From Planctomycetota bacterium (GTDB lineage: Bacteria; Planctomycetota; PLA2; JAEUHO01), in NCBI GenBank assembly GCA_020851795.1, contig JADZCA010000024.1, positions 1-64,000 of the forward strand: a stretch of 64,000 bases of DNA, written 5' to 3'. Shown here piece by piece: positions 7,510 through 15,188 of this stretch. The number at the start of each line of letters is the position of its first letter. The first letter of the stretch is position 1. The notes below the pieces were generated by a model. The model had not been told where the DNA came from. It saw nothing but the letters and a program-made list of their open reading frames with translations, and did not search any database. Position numbers and translations under genes: made by a program.

Positions 7510-10455
7510 GTGACGGCCCCCGTGAACCCCGTCGACGTCCGCACCACGCCCGTCGAGCCGACGGTGGCCCTGGTCGCTGGCGGCCCTGGCTCCACAAACT
7601 CCACTTCCCCGAGTGGAGACACGTCCTCGCCGCCTACCACCCCTCCCCCCTCTCCTACCTCTACCTCTATCCCCGCGCGAGACTCCTCCTCCTCTCCTGG
7701 TGGGACGGTGAGGGGGAAGGGGAAGCGAGCGCGGGGTAGGGCGGGGGGGAAGACGAAATCCAGGCGCGTCTCCACTCCCGTAGGTGGAGTTTGTGGAGCC
7801 AAGGCGACCGAGGCGCCGGCGGCCGGGGCGCCCGCTCGAGGGGGCGACCCGCCGACGCCCCGCCTGCTCCCGCACCACCTCGCGATGCTCGAGGCGAGCG
7901 CGATCGACCCGGCCGTGCGTGACGAGCGCGGCTACCGCACCGTCACGGTTCGCGCCGAGCTCGTGCGCCTGGGTTTCGGCGAGCGCCAGGCGCGCGCCCC
8001 CGCGCTCCTGATCCCTCTCCACGGCGTCCACGGCGAGATCGTCGGCTATCAGGCTCGCCCCGATGCTCCTCGGGTGGATCCCGACGGGAAGACCGTCAAG
8101 TACGAGACGCCCGGCAAGGCGCACGTGGTGCTCGACGTGCCCCCTCGGGTTCGTCGGCTGCTCGGCAACCCCGAGGTCCCGCTCTTCCTCACGGAGGGGT
8201 CCAAGAAGGCGGACGCCGCGGCCTCCCGGGGCCTCTGTTGCGTCGCGCTCCAAGGCGTCTGGAACTGGCGCGGGACGAACGACCAGGGAGGCAAGACGGC
8301 GCTTCCGGACTGGGAGTCGGTCGCGCTCGAAGGGCGACAGGTCTACATCGTCTTCGACTCCGACGTCGCGACGAAGTCCGCCGTGCGCCAGGCGATGGAG
8401 CGCCTCAAGGCCTTCCTCGAGCGCAGGAAGGCGAAGGTCGCCGTCATCTACCTGCCCTCGGGCGAGGGCGGGAAGAAGGTCGGGCTCGACGACTTCCTCG
8501 CCGCCGGTCACTCCGTCGACGATGTCCTGCGCCACGCCGAGGCGGACGTGCGGCGGTCGGCCGCCGAGGAGCCGACGCGCCGCGAGCCCTACGCCTTCGA
8601 GAAGGACGGGATCCACCTCCTCGCCGAGCGCAACGACGAGGTCACCCGCGTGCGGCTGACCAATTTCGTCGCCCGCATCGCGTCGGAGACCACGCTCGAC
8701 GACGGGAACGAGGAGCGCAAGGTGTTCCACCTCGTCGCCGGGATCGGGGAGCACGAGTGCGAGTTCGACGTCGCGGCTCGCGACTTCGAGGACATGAGAT
8801 GGCCCGCGGCGGAGATTGGGGCCGGGGCGACGCTCTTCCCGGTCGCCAACGTCGAGCGGCATGTCCGGGCTGCGATCCAGACGACGAGCGGCGTCACCGC
8901 ACCGCGTCGGCGCATCTTCGTTCACACCGGGTGGCTCCGGCACCGGGATCGATGGCTCTTCCTCCACGCCGGCGGCGCGCTCGGAGAGGACGGCCCGGTC
9001 GAGGAGGTCCAGGTCCGGCTCGACCCGCGCCTCGCCGACTTCCATCTGCCCGCCCCGGCCTCCAAGGACGACGCCAGGGGCGCCGTCGCCGCGGCGGTCG
9101 AGTTCCTCGACCTGGGACCGGACCGCATCACCGTCCCGCTCTTCGCGGCGATCTGGCGGGTGGTGATCTCCGACTGCGACTTCTCGATCCACGTCGTCGG
9201 CGGCTCGGGAGTCTTCAAGACGGCCGTCACGGCGCTCGTGCAGCAGTTCTTCGGCCGGCGCATGCACGCGAGGAACCTGCCGGGCTCCTGGAGCTCAACG
9301 GCGAACGCGCTGGAGGCGCTCGCCTTCTCCGCGAAGGACGTCGTGCTCGTCGTGGACGACTTCGCGCCGACGGGCGGCGTCATCGGCGCGACCAGGCTCC
9401 ATCAGTCGGCCGACCGCGTCTTCCGCGCGCAGGGCAATCGCTCGGGACGTGGTCGGTGCGCGCCTGACGGTACGCTCCGCACCACTCGAGCGCCCCGCGG
9501 CCTGCTCGTGAGCAACGGCGAGGACTCGCCTCGCGGGGCCTCTCTTCGCGCCCGCATCTTCACGATCGAGGTCGGGCCTGGCGAGATCGACCAGCGCTGC
9601 CTCACCCTCGCGCAGGAGCGCGCCGGGGAGGGGATCTTCGCCCTCGCTCTCTCGGCCTTCGTTCAGTGGCTCGCGCGGCGGCTGACCGAGGTACGCGCGC
9701 GGCAGGTCAAGCGCGTCGCGGAGCTGCGGGAGACGTTCAGTCGCGAGGGTCGCCATCGCCGCGTGCCGGGTCTCGTCGCGGACCTACTCTTCGGCGTCGA
9801 GACTTTCATCGAGTTCGCCGTGGAGCAGGGGCACCTCTCGGCCGAGGCCGCCGCCGTGCTCCGGGACCGGGCGTTCCGCGCGCTCTCCGAGGCCGCCACG
9901 CGCCAGGAACGGGAACAGAAGGCCTCGGAGCCGGGGCCGCGATTCATCACCCTCCTGCGGTCCGCGATCCTCTCGGGCGCCGCGCACCTGACCGACGCGG
10001 CCGGGCAGATGCCGCCCAATGCCCAGGCCTGGGGTTGGCAGGTCTCAAGCGTCGAGAGGTCCGGCGACGAGAGTCGGCAGCGCTTCGTGCCTCAGGGCGT
10101 CCACGTCGGCTGGATCACGGACGAGGGAGTCTTCCTCGAGCCGGAGGCTTCACTCAAGGGCGCGCAGGCCGTCGGCGGCGCGACCGGCGACCCCCTTTCG
10201 CTCCTGGCCTCGACACTCGGCCGGCGGCTCAAGGAGGCGAAGCTCCTCGCCAGCACCTCACCGGACGGGAAGCACATCGAGGTCCAGCGCCGGTTGAGCG
10301 GCACGCGCCCTTGGGTGCTCCACCTCGCTGCCGAGACCCTCATGCCGCAGGACGAGGAAGCTCCCGAGTCGGAGCCCCCGCCGTTTCCGTCGCCGGCGCA
10401 CACCGAGACTCCGCCTCCGCTCGAGGCGCGGCCGCCCCGGAGCGAACTCCTGTGA
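7510..10455 (+). CDS. Replication protein: DUF3854 (TOPRIM-like) plus DUF927 helicase-type ATPase
   Basis: The predicted role is replication of the element. Residues 1-115 are low complexity and disordered. They are followed by a DUF3854/TOPRIM-like primase-associated domain (about 120-345; LFLTEGSKKADAAASRG and VYIVFDSDVATKSAVRQA contain the acidic TOPRIM residues). A DUF927 ATPase domain follows (about 370-800) with Walker A GGSGVFKTA near residue 564 and Walker B VVLVVDDFAP near 611. The C-terminal tail is proline-rich. The GTG start is four bases after the HTH gene. The DNA encoding the disordered N-terminus contains a mirror-symmetric repeat array that may be an origin. Element 2 has an unrelated replication protein here. 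Confidence 0.8.
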   Translation: MTAPVNPVDVRTTPVEPTVALVAGGPGSTNSTSPSGDTSSPPTTPPPSPTSTSIPARDSSSSPGGTVRGKGKRARGRAGGKTKSRRVSTPVGGVCGAKATEAPAAGAPARGGDPPTPRLLPHHLAMLEASAIDPAVRDERGYRTVTVRAELVRLGFGERQARAPALLIPLHGVHGEIVGYQARPDAPRVDPDGKTVKYETPGKAHVVLDVPPRVRRLLGNPEVPLFLTEGSKKADAAASRGLCCVALQGVWNWRGTNDQGGKTALPDWESVALEGRQVYIVFDSDVATKSAVRQAMERLKAFLERRKAKVAVIYLPSGEGGKKVGLDDFLAAGHSVDDVLRHAEADVRRSAAEEPTRREPYAFEKDGIHLLAERNDEVTRVRLTNFVARIASETTLDDGNEERKVFHLVAGIGEHECEFDVAARDFEDMRWPAAEIGAGATLFPVANVERHVRAAIQTTSGVTAPRRRIFVHTGWLRHRDRWLFLHAGGALGEDGPVEEVQVRLDPRLADFHLPAPASKDDARGAVAAAVEFLDLGPDRITVPLFAAIWRVVISDCDFSIHVVGGSGVFKTAVTALVQQFFGRRMHARNLPGSWSSTANALEALAFSAKDVVLVVDDFAPTGGVIGATRLHQSADRVFRAQGNRSGRGRCAPDGTLRTTRAPRGLLVSNGEDSPRGASLRARIFTIEVGPGEIDQRCLTLAQERAGEGIFALALSAFVQWLARRLTEVRARQVKRVAELRETFSREGRHRRVPGLVADLLFGVETFIEFAVEQGHLSAEAAAVLRDRAFRALSEAATRQEREQKASEPGPRFITLLRSAILSGAAHLTDAAGQMPPNAQAWGWQVSSVERSGDESRQRFVPQGVHVGWITDEGVFLEPEASLKGAQAVGGATGDPLSLLASTLGRRLKEAKLLASTSPDGKHIEVQRRLSGTRPWVLHLAAETLMPQDEEAPESEPPPFPSPAHTETPPPLEARPPRSELL
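7588..7800. repeat. Mirror-symmetric CTCCAC/GTGGAG array, candidate origin or operator
   Basis: The hexamer CTCCAC occurs at 7590, 7599 and (as GTGGAG) 7613. A mirrored set is at 7770 (CTCCAC), 7784 and 7793 (GTGGAG). Start-to-start spacings are 9 and 14 bases on the left and 14 and 9 on the right. The outer arms form a perfect 17-bp inverted repeat (7588-7604 against 7784-7800). The stretch between is pyrimidine-rich (about 7621-7700) and then purine-rich (about 7706-7755). The whole array lies inside the disordered N-terminal coding region of the replication protein, as the origin of phage lambda lies inside gene O. Confidence 0.65.
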
Positions 10456-10880
10456 TGTCGGCCGCGCTCCTCGCCCGCGCTCGGGGCCTCGGCATCCGCG
10501 TCGCCGAGGAACGCGGCGGTCTACGCGTCGAGGGGTCCGCTCTCACCGATGAGCTCGTGGCCGAGATCCGCGCCGCGAAGGGGGAGGTACTCGCGCTCCT
10601 CCGCCGTGAGGCGGCCGAAGCTAGGGCGCCTGAGCCCGCGAACGCCGGCCCGGCCTCGGGCACGTGCGGCCCGTGGAGCTGGGTGACCCCCGACGCCGGG
10701 CCCGAGGACCTCGCTCTCCTTCGCGCCATCGATCGGATCGACCAAGAGCGGTCCGAGCCGCTGACCGTCTGGCCCTGCTACGGCTGCGGGGCTCGCGACT
10801 GGTGGCGGGCCCGCATCGGCGGCCACCTCGTCTGCCGCCGCTGCCATCCCCCCGTTCCGGGCGCGGAGGCGACGCTGTGA
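10455..10880 (+). CDS. TubC_N-domain protein with C-terminal zinc-ribbon
   Basis: A 141-residue protein. Residues 1-50 resemble the TubC N-terminal docking fold (LLARARGLGIRVAEERGGLR, then LTDELVAEIRAAKGEVLALL). The same fold is found in NRPS docking and in many phage or plasmid primase-associated proteins. After a linker, a WSW..DLALLRAIDRID helix leads to a zinc ribbon CYGCGxxDWWRARIGGHLVC with CRRCHPP. The ATG overlaps the stop of the replication gene (TGATG). A longer version with an extra cysteine-rich insert is at 51931-52554. A role as an accessory to replication is inferred from position only. Confidence 0.7.
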   Translation: MSAALLARARGLGIRVAEERGGLRVEGSALTDELVAEIRAAKGEVLALLRREAAEARAPEPANAGPASGTCGPWSWVTPDAGPEDLALLRAIDRIDQERSEPLTVWPCYGCGARDWWRARIGGHLVCRRCHPPVPGAEATL

Positions 10881-11170
10881 CGCCCGTCGGCTCCCGTCAC
10901 GAGGAGAGCGCGGGCCGGGCCGGCCTCAGCCACCGCGCCCGCCCCACGGCGCCCGCCCCGCACGAGATCCGCGCCGAGCTGGCCTCGCTCCTCGCGACGG
11001 CGTACCTCCGGCTGACGTGCGCCTCCGCGGCCCCGCGACAAGTAAGGGAGATGGAAGCGTCGGCGTCGGGCGAGCTCCAGCTCACCGACGAACGGACCTT
11101 GAGTCACGTGCCCGTCGAGCCCTCATGCGACGGCCCGGCGGAGAGCCCGCCGGCATGGAGCTCCACATGA
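10877..11170 (+). CDS. Short helical element protein, 97 residues
   Basis: The function is unknown. The recognisable core ELASLLATAYLRL followed by QVREMEAS is shared with the 83-residue protein at 52889-53140, which occupies the same place in element 2; the rest is poorly conserved and probably disordered. The start is the GTG at 10877 overlapping the previous stop (GTGA), and the stop overlaps the next ATG (ATGA). Conservation of both the core helix and the overlaps in two diverged elements supports a real gene. Confidence 0.65.
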   Translation: MTPVGSRHEESAGRAGLSHRARPTAPAPHEIRAELASLLATAYLRLTCASAAPRQVREMEASASGELQLTDERTLSHVPVEPSCDGPAESPPAWSST

Positions 11171-11478
11171 GCAAGACGAAGAAGCAGAAGTCGGCCAAGC
11201 CCGTGGCGGCGAAGAAGCCCGCGCCCGTGAATAAGTCCGCGGCGGCGGCGCCGACTGAGCGCGACACGGGCCTCCCCGCGCCGGGGACGACGATCGAGCG
11301 CCTCTACAAGGAGAAGACCTACCGCGTCGAGGTCCTCGAGCACGGGTTCCGGTTCGACGGGCGCGAGTGGCGGTCACTGACGGCGATCGCGAAGGAGATC
11401 ACGAAGGCGCCCGCGATCTCGGGCCCGCGGTTCTTCGGGCTCGCGAAGCCCGCCGCCGGGAAGGAGAACGCGAAGTGA
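11167..11478 (+). CDS. DUF2924-like small protein (C-terminal module only)
   Basis: A 103-residue protein. A lysine/alanine-rich, probably disordered N-terminus (residues 1-40) precedes a compact domain (TYRVEVLEHGFRFDGREWRS then SLTAIAKEITKAPAISG). This domain is a paralogue of the C-terminal module of the DUF2924 protein encoded next door, which has VVVRVLEDGFEWNGQIFASLS in the equivalent place. The ATG overlaps the previous stop (ATGA). The counterpart in element 2 is at 53137-53490. The basic tail suggests nucleic-acid binding. Confidence 0.75.
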   Translation: MSKTKKQKSAKPVAAKKPAPVNKSAAAAPTERDTGLPAPGTTIERLYKEKTYRVEVLEHGFRFDGREWRSLTAIAKEITKAPAISGPRFFGLAKPAAGKENAK

Positions 11479-12038
11479 GCCGCGAGGCCACGACGAACGG
11501 GGGGCCCGCCGGCGTCGGCGGCCCCCCCGCCCCGGTGCGGGACGGCGAGTCCATGATCGCGCGCATCGCGGCGCTGCGACGCCTCACGGTCGGCGACCTG
11601 CGCGAGGAGTACCGGAAGGCCTTCGGCGAGGAGACGAAGTCCAGGAACAGGGACTGGATCTTTCGCCAGGTCGCCTGGCAGATCCAAGCGCTGGCCGAGG
11701 GCGGGCTCTCCGAGCGCGCGAAGCAACGCGTCGCCGAACTCGCCCGCGAGAGCGACGTGCGGCCGCGGAGCCGACAGCTGCTCACGCCCGGGCAGCCGGC
11801 GTCGGCCGCTCCGCGGGTCGTGCAGGTCGGCCCCGTACGCGATCTCACGGCCCCGCTCCCGGGGACCGTGCTCTGCCGGGACTACAAGGATCAGAACGTC
11901 GTCGTCCGCGTGCTTGAGGACGGCTTCGAGTGGAACGGGCAAATCTTCGCGAGCCTCTCGGCGGTCGCCAAGGCCGTCACGGGCGCCCATTGGAACGGGC
12001 ACCTCTTCTTCGGGCTCAGGAAGACGAGGTCGGCGTGA
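11475..12038 (+). CDS. DUF2924 protein, recombinase-associated
   Basis: DUF2924 proteins are commonly encoded immediately before large serine recombinases on mobile elements; the role is unknown, perhaps as a recombination accessory. This copy has 187 residues. The core starts at MIARIAALRRLTVGDLREEY and continues with SRNRDWIFRQVAWQIQALAEGGLS, then a C-terminal module with RVLEDGFEWNGQ and HWNGHLFFGLRK. It starts at a GTG overlapping the previous stop and is overlapped by the recombinase start (GTGA). Element 2 carries a near-identical 187-residue protein at 53487-54050. Confidence 0.85.
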   Translation: MSREATTNGGPAGVGGPPAPVRDGESMIARIAALRRLTVGDLREEYRKAFGEETKSRNRDWIFRQVAWQIQALAEGGLSERAKQRVAELARESDVRPRSRQLLTPGQPASAAPRVVQVGPVRDLTAPLPGTVLCRDYKDQNVVVRVLEDGFEWNGQIFASLSAVAKAVTGAHWNGHLFFGLRKTRSA

Positions 12039-13423
12039 GGCGGAATGGGACCACCTACTCAGCCCGCAACGGGGTCGCCGCGAATGGCGCGGCGGCCCCG
12101 GCGTCCATCCGCTGCGCGATCTACGGGCGGAAGTCCATCGAGGAGCGGATCGCGACGAACTTCGGCTCGATCGAAGCCCAGCGCGAGGCCTGCGAGGCCT
12201 ACGTGAAGTCGCAAGCCTCGCTCGCGTGGACCGCGCTGCCGCAGCGCTACGACGACGAGGGCTTCACCGGCGCGAACGTCGCCCGCCCCGCGCTCGCCCG
12301 GCTCCTCGCCGACATCGAAGCGGGCGCCGTGGATGCCGTCGTCGTCTACAAGATTGACCGGCTCTCGCGCTCGATCGCCGACTTCGTACGCCTGATGGAC
12401 ACCTTTGACCGGAAGGGGGTTTCGTTCGTCTCCGTCACGCAGCAGTTCAACACGAGCACGTCCGTCGGGCGGCTCACACTGAACCTCCTCACGGTCTTCG
12501 CCCAGTTCGAACGCGAGACGATCTCCGAGCGCACCCGCGACAAGATGCGCGCGGCCCGGCGCCGCGGGAAGTTCACCGGCGGCGGACTGCTCCTGGGCTA
12601 TGACCGAGCGCCCGAAGGCCGACGCCTCGTCGTCAACGAGGTCGAGGCTGACCGCGTCCGCGCGATCTTCGACCTCTACCTCGAGCGGCGCTCGCTCACG
12701 GCGGTCGTGGGAGAGGTGAATTCGCGGGGCTGGACGACGAAGTCCTGGGCCACGAGGGCGGACCGCGTGGTGCCGCCCCGCCCGATGACCCGCGACTACA
12801 TCGCGCATCTCCTGCGCAACCAGGCGTACGTGGGCAAGGTCCGGATCGATGGCGAGACGTTCCCCGCCGAGCACGCCCCGATCGTCGTGGCAGACACGTT
12901 CGCGCGCGCGCAGGAGCTCCTCACGCACAACCGGACCACCGGGGGGCGGGACGTCCGCAACAAGCACCATATGCTGCTGACCGGCCTGATCCGCTGCGCC
13001 TCCTGCGACCGCCCGATGATGCCGACCTACACGAAGCGCACCGACCGCCTCTATCGGTACTACGTGTGCCGGCGCACGCGCGAGGAAGGATGGGACGCGT
13101 GTGCGACGAAGTCGGTGGCAGCGGAAGAGATCGAGCGCATCGTCGCGGAGCAGATCCGCGCGATCGGCCGCGACCCCGAGGTGTTCGAGGCGACGCTCGC
13201 CGCCGCCCGCGCCCGAGCGGACGGCTCCCGCGTCAACGCCCAGGACCTCGGACGCGCCCTCGCGCTGTGGGACGACGTGTGGGCCGCGCTGACACCGAGG
13301 GAGCAGGCCCGGGTGATGGCGCTCCTTGTCGAGGATGTTGCCTACGACGGGGCGACCGGGTCCGCGGCGCTCACGTTCCGGCCGAGCGGGATCCGGGCGC
13401 TCGCCAAGGAGGCCACCCGATGA
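12035..13423 (+). CDS. Large serine recombinase (integrase/resolvase family)
   Basis: This is the probable integrase of element 1. It has 462 residues. The resolvase catalytic domain spans about 25-175 with the nucleophile Ser34 in YGRKSIEER, the arginine-bearing YKIDRLSRS segment and the long E helix ERETISERTRDKMRAARRRG. A recombinase DNA-binding domain (about 195-300) and a zinc ribbon (about 315-360, CASC and YYVCRR) follow, then a C-terminal helical part. The GTG start overlaps the DUF2924 stop, and the stop overlaps the HTH gene. It is roughly 85% identical by eye to the 462-residue enzyme of element 2, so the two could recognise related sites. Confidence 0.92.
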   Translation: MRRNGTTYSARNGVAANGAAAPASIRCAIYGRKSIEERIATNFGSIEAQREACEAYVKSQASLAWTALPQRYDDEGFTGANVARPALARLLADIEAGAVDAVVVYKIDRLSRSIADFVRLMDTFDRKGVSFVSVTQQFNTSTSVGRLTLNLLTVFAQFERETISERTRDKMRAARRRGKFTGGGLLLGYDRAPEGRRLVVNEVEADRVRAIFDLYLERRSLTAVVGEVNSRGWTTKSWATRADRVVPPRPMTRDYIAHLLRNQAYVGKVRIDGETFPAEHAPIVVADTFARAQELLTHNRTTGGRDVRNKHHMLLTGLIRCASCDRPMMPTYTKRTDRLYRYYVCRRTREEGWDACATKSVAAEEIERIVAEQIRAIGRDPEVFEATLAAARARADGSRVNAQDLGRALALWDDVWAALTPREQARVMALLVEDVAYDGATGSAALTFRPSGIRALAKEATR

Positions 13424-13866
13424 CGATTGTCCTACCGGTGCGCACAAGGCGGGTCCGCCGGCAGCGGAGCGCCACGGGGCCAGCGAACGTCCCGCCGCCC
13501 GCGTGCGACCGGGTTCCCCGAGTTGCCCGCATGCTCGCACTCGCCCACCACTGGCGCGGCCTCATTCGCGACGGCGTCGTGAAGGACCAGGCCTCCCTCT
13601 CCCGCCTCGTGGGCGTGTCGCGGGCGCGCGTGACGCAGGTGATGGACTTGCTGTACCTCTCGGCGGCCATCCAGGAGGAGGTGCTCGATCTGCGGGCGAC
13701 GACCACAGGCCGGGACCCCGTCCACCACCGAGACCTGACGAGGATCGCGGCGGAGCCCGCATGGGACGCGCAACGGCGCTTGTGGCGCGCTACGAACCTC
13801 GCCGCCGCGCCGCGAGCGGGCGCCATACCAGCAGGCGGGCCCGCCGGAGCACGGTCGCCTCTGTAG
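13420..13866 (+). CDS. Terminal HTH protein of the recombinase cassette
   Basis: A 148-residue basic protein encoded directly behind the recombinase (ATGA overlap). After a basic start (MTIVLPVRTRRVRRQR), a conserved core PRVARMLALAHHWRGLIRDG leads to a ParB/KorB-like helix-turn-helix, KDQASLSRLVGVSRARVTQV. A C-terminal motif HHRDLTRIAAEPAWDAQRRL follows. Element 2 has the same protein at 55432-55851, and a detached copy of the C-terminal motif is at 14999-15082. A role in controlling the cassette or recombination directionality is inferred, not shown. Confidence 0.8.
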   Translation: MTIVLPVRTRRVRRQRSATGPANVPPPACDRVPRVARMLALAHHWRGLIRDGVVKDQASLSRLVGVSRARVTQVMDLLYLSAAIQEEVLDLRATTTGRDPVHHRDLTRIAAEPAWDAQRRLWRATNLAAAPRAGAIPAGGPAGARSPL

Positions 13867-14049
13867 AGTCCCACCCGAGGTGCCACGCCTGAACCCGAGG
13901 GCGAAGCCCGGAATCCCCGCCGTGCCTCCAGCACCCCCCGAGCCGCCCCCGCCACCCTGACTACCCTGACCTCCCGAGCGCACGTTGACGTCGATCGTGC
14001 GAGGAGCCTGCGACAGAGGACTTGCGGCCTGCCGGCAACAACAGAGACC

Positions 14050-14967
14050 CTATGGCCGCGGCGGGAAGGACCACGCGCTCTGGTCGAGAGTCAGCCGCGA
14101 CGGGCGGGATGAGAGTGCATCCATTCCGATGACGACCGAAATCTTGTAGCCGGACTGCTCCAGGCCCGGCCACGGGGCGGTGTGTCGCGCGGGTATGCGG
14201 AGCGCGACACTCCCATCCGCAGCCAGAACTGTGTAGTCGCCTTCCGGGTAGCCCTGGACAGCAGCACTCGCATTCGCTCCGGTATCCACCATCGCGTAGA
14301 CCTCCTGGCCCGATGGATCCCGCACGCGCACGAATGGCGTCCCTAGCTCTAGACGAACCAGCGTCCAGCCAGACTCCGTCGCGGGTCGACGAGTTGCACC
14401 GCTCCGAAGCCACCAGCCTCCACCGTCGTACTCCATCTGCGTGTGGAAGATGTGGATGAGCCCGAGGACATTCGCCGGCTCCCGCGCAGTGTGCGACAGC
14501 TCTGTGATCCCGACGGCCAGGTCCCGCCCCGAGAGCGGCCCCATGCGCACGGTCGGGAGGTACCCGAGGTGACCGACGTCCTTCCTACCGTGTTCGACCT
14601 GGTACGTAGCCTTGCGCGCGATTCGGACTTCGCGCGCCAACGGCGCAGTTGAGGAGAGGAAGCTGGCGGTTGTTCCCGTGTCCACGAGGAACGGCGTCGG
14701 CGAGCCATCCGCGCCCTGTAGATCCACGAAGAGTCTGGCCCCTGTGCGAAGTGGCCCGCCCACATGATTGACCGTCAGTTCGACCTCGCCATCGCCCCAG
14801 CGGAACTGCTGCCCCCCCTTCAGGACGTCAATCCCTTCGGGCTTGTCGACGAGGCGCCCCTCCCTCTCGACCGCTTGCCAGTCGATCGGCCGACGAGCGG
14901 GCGCACAGGCGCCTACGCCCGCTACCGCGGCCGCCGCGACGAGAAACATCTGCCAGGGGATGCGCAT
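14050..14967 (-). CDS. Retropepsin-like aspartic protease lipoprotein
   Basis: A 305-residue predicted lipoprotein: the N-terminus MRIPWQMFLVAAAAVAGVGAC has a lipobox-like GVGAC with Cys21. Two aspartic protease motifs follow, LVDTGTTAS (about residue 93) and AMVDTGANAS (about 231), so the chain contains both half-sites of a pepsin/retropepsin fold. This suggests a single-chain periplasmic or outer-surface protease or its pseudo-enzyme relative. It is transcribed against element 1 and lies between the terminal HTH gene and the HTH remnant at 14999, so it may be cargo. Confidence 0.75.
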   Translation of the reverse strand: MRIPWQMFLVAAAAVAGVGACAPARRPIDWQAVEREGRLVDKPEGIDVLKGGQQFRWGDGEVELTVNHVGGPLRTGARLFVDLQGADGSPTPFLVDTGTTASFLSSTAPLAREVRIARKATYQVEHGRKDVGHLGYLPTVRMGPLSGRDLAVGITELSHTAREPANVLGLIHIFHTQMEYDGGGWWLRSGATRRPATESGWTLVRLELGTPFVRVRDPSGQEVYAMVDTGANASAAVQGYPEGDYTVLAADGSVALRIPARHTAPWPGLEQSGYKISVVIGMDALSSRPSRLTLDQSAWSFPPRP

Positions 14968-14998
14968 GTGGATCCTCGACTAAGCCAGAGGACGCGCT

Positions 14999-15082
14999 GT
15001 GATCAGCCGCCACCGCGAACTGATCCTGCTCGCGACCGAGCCGGACTGGGCGGCACAGCGCGCCGCCTGGCGCGGACTCGGG
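14999..15082 (+). pseudogene. Fragment of a third terminal HTH gene (C-terminal motif only)
   Basis: The frame beginning at 14999 reads VISRHRELILLATEPDWAAQ then RAAWRGL. This matches the C-terminal motif of the HTH proteins at 13420 (HHRDLTRIAAEPAWDAQRRL) and 55432 (GHRDLLAVAGRYLWSEQRSA). The preceding HTH core is missing. The piece sits just past the start of the retropepsin gene and before the end of the sigma-fusion gene. It is the tail of a former related element, or a duplicated end left when cargo entered. Confidence 0.6.
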
Positions 15083-15188
15083 GGGGAATCGGAGCCAAGG
15101 CCGTGTGGCTCGCCTGCGGGCACCCTGGGGCGCGACACGGTCGCTGCGAAGGACACGACGCGTCGGGGCGCCGGGGCTCCCCGCCTGC

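Larger units (their letters stand above)
5212..13866 (+). mobile_element. Integrative element 1 (serine recombinase, DUF927 replication type)
   Basis: This block is collinear with 45891-55851. Both begin with the same pair of minus-strand small genes. Both continue on the plus strand with an unknown protein, a 69-residue HTH protein, a replication protein, a TubC_N/zinc protein, a short helical protein, two DUF2924-type proteins, a 462-residue serine recombinase and a terminal HTH protein. Left-side nucleotide similarity between the two blocks starts near 5212/45891 (CTACCGCACC). No attachment sites could be fixed by eye, so the limits given are those of shared gene content. There are no capsid or conjugation genes; an integrative plasmid or a phage-satellite-like element are both possible. 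Confidence 0.7.

Noticed and set aside
7162..9267. A 701-residue open frame on the minus strand
   Set aside because: Antisense shadow of the HTH and DUF3854/DUF927 genes, which have clear motifs and ribosome sites.
12059..13540. A 493-residue minus-strand open frame
   Set aside because: Antisense to the serine recombinase; no domain and no start signal.
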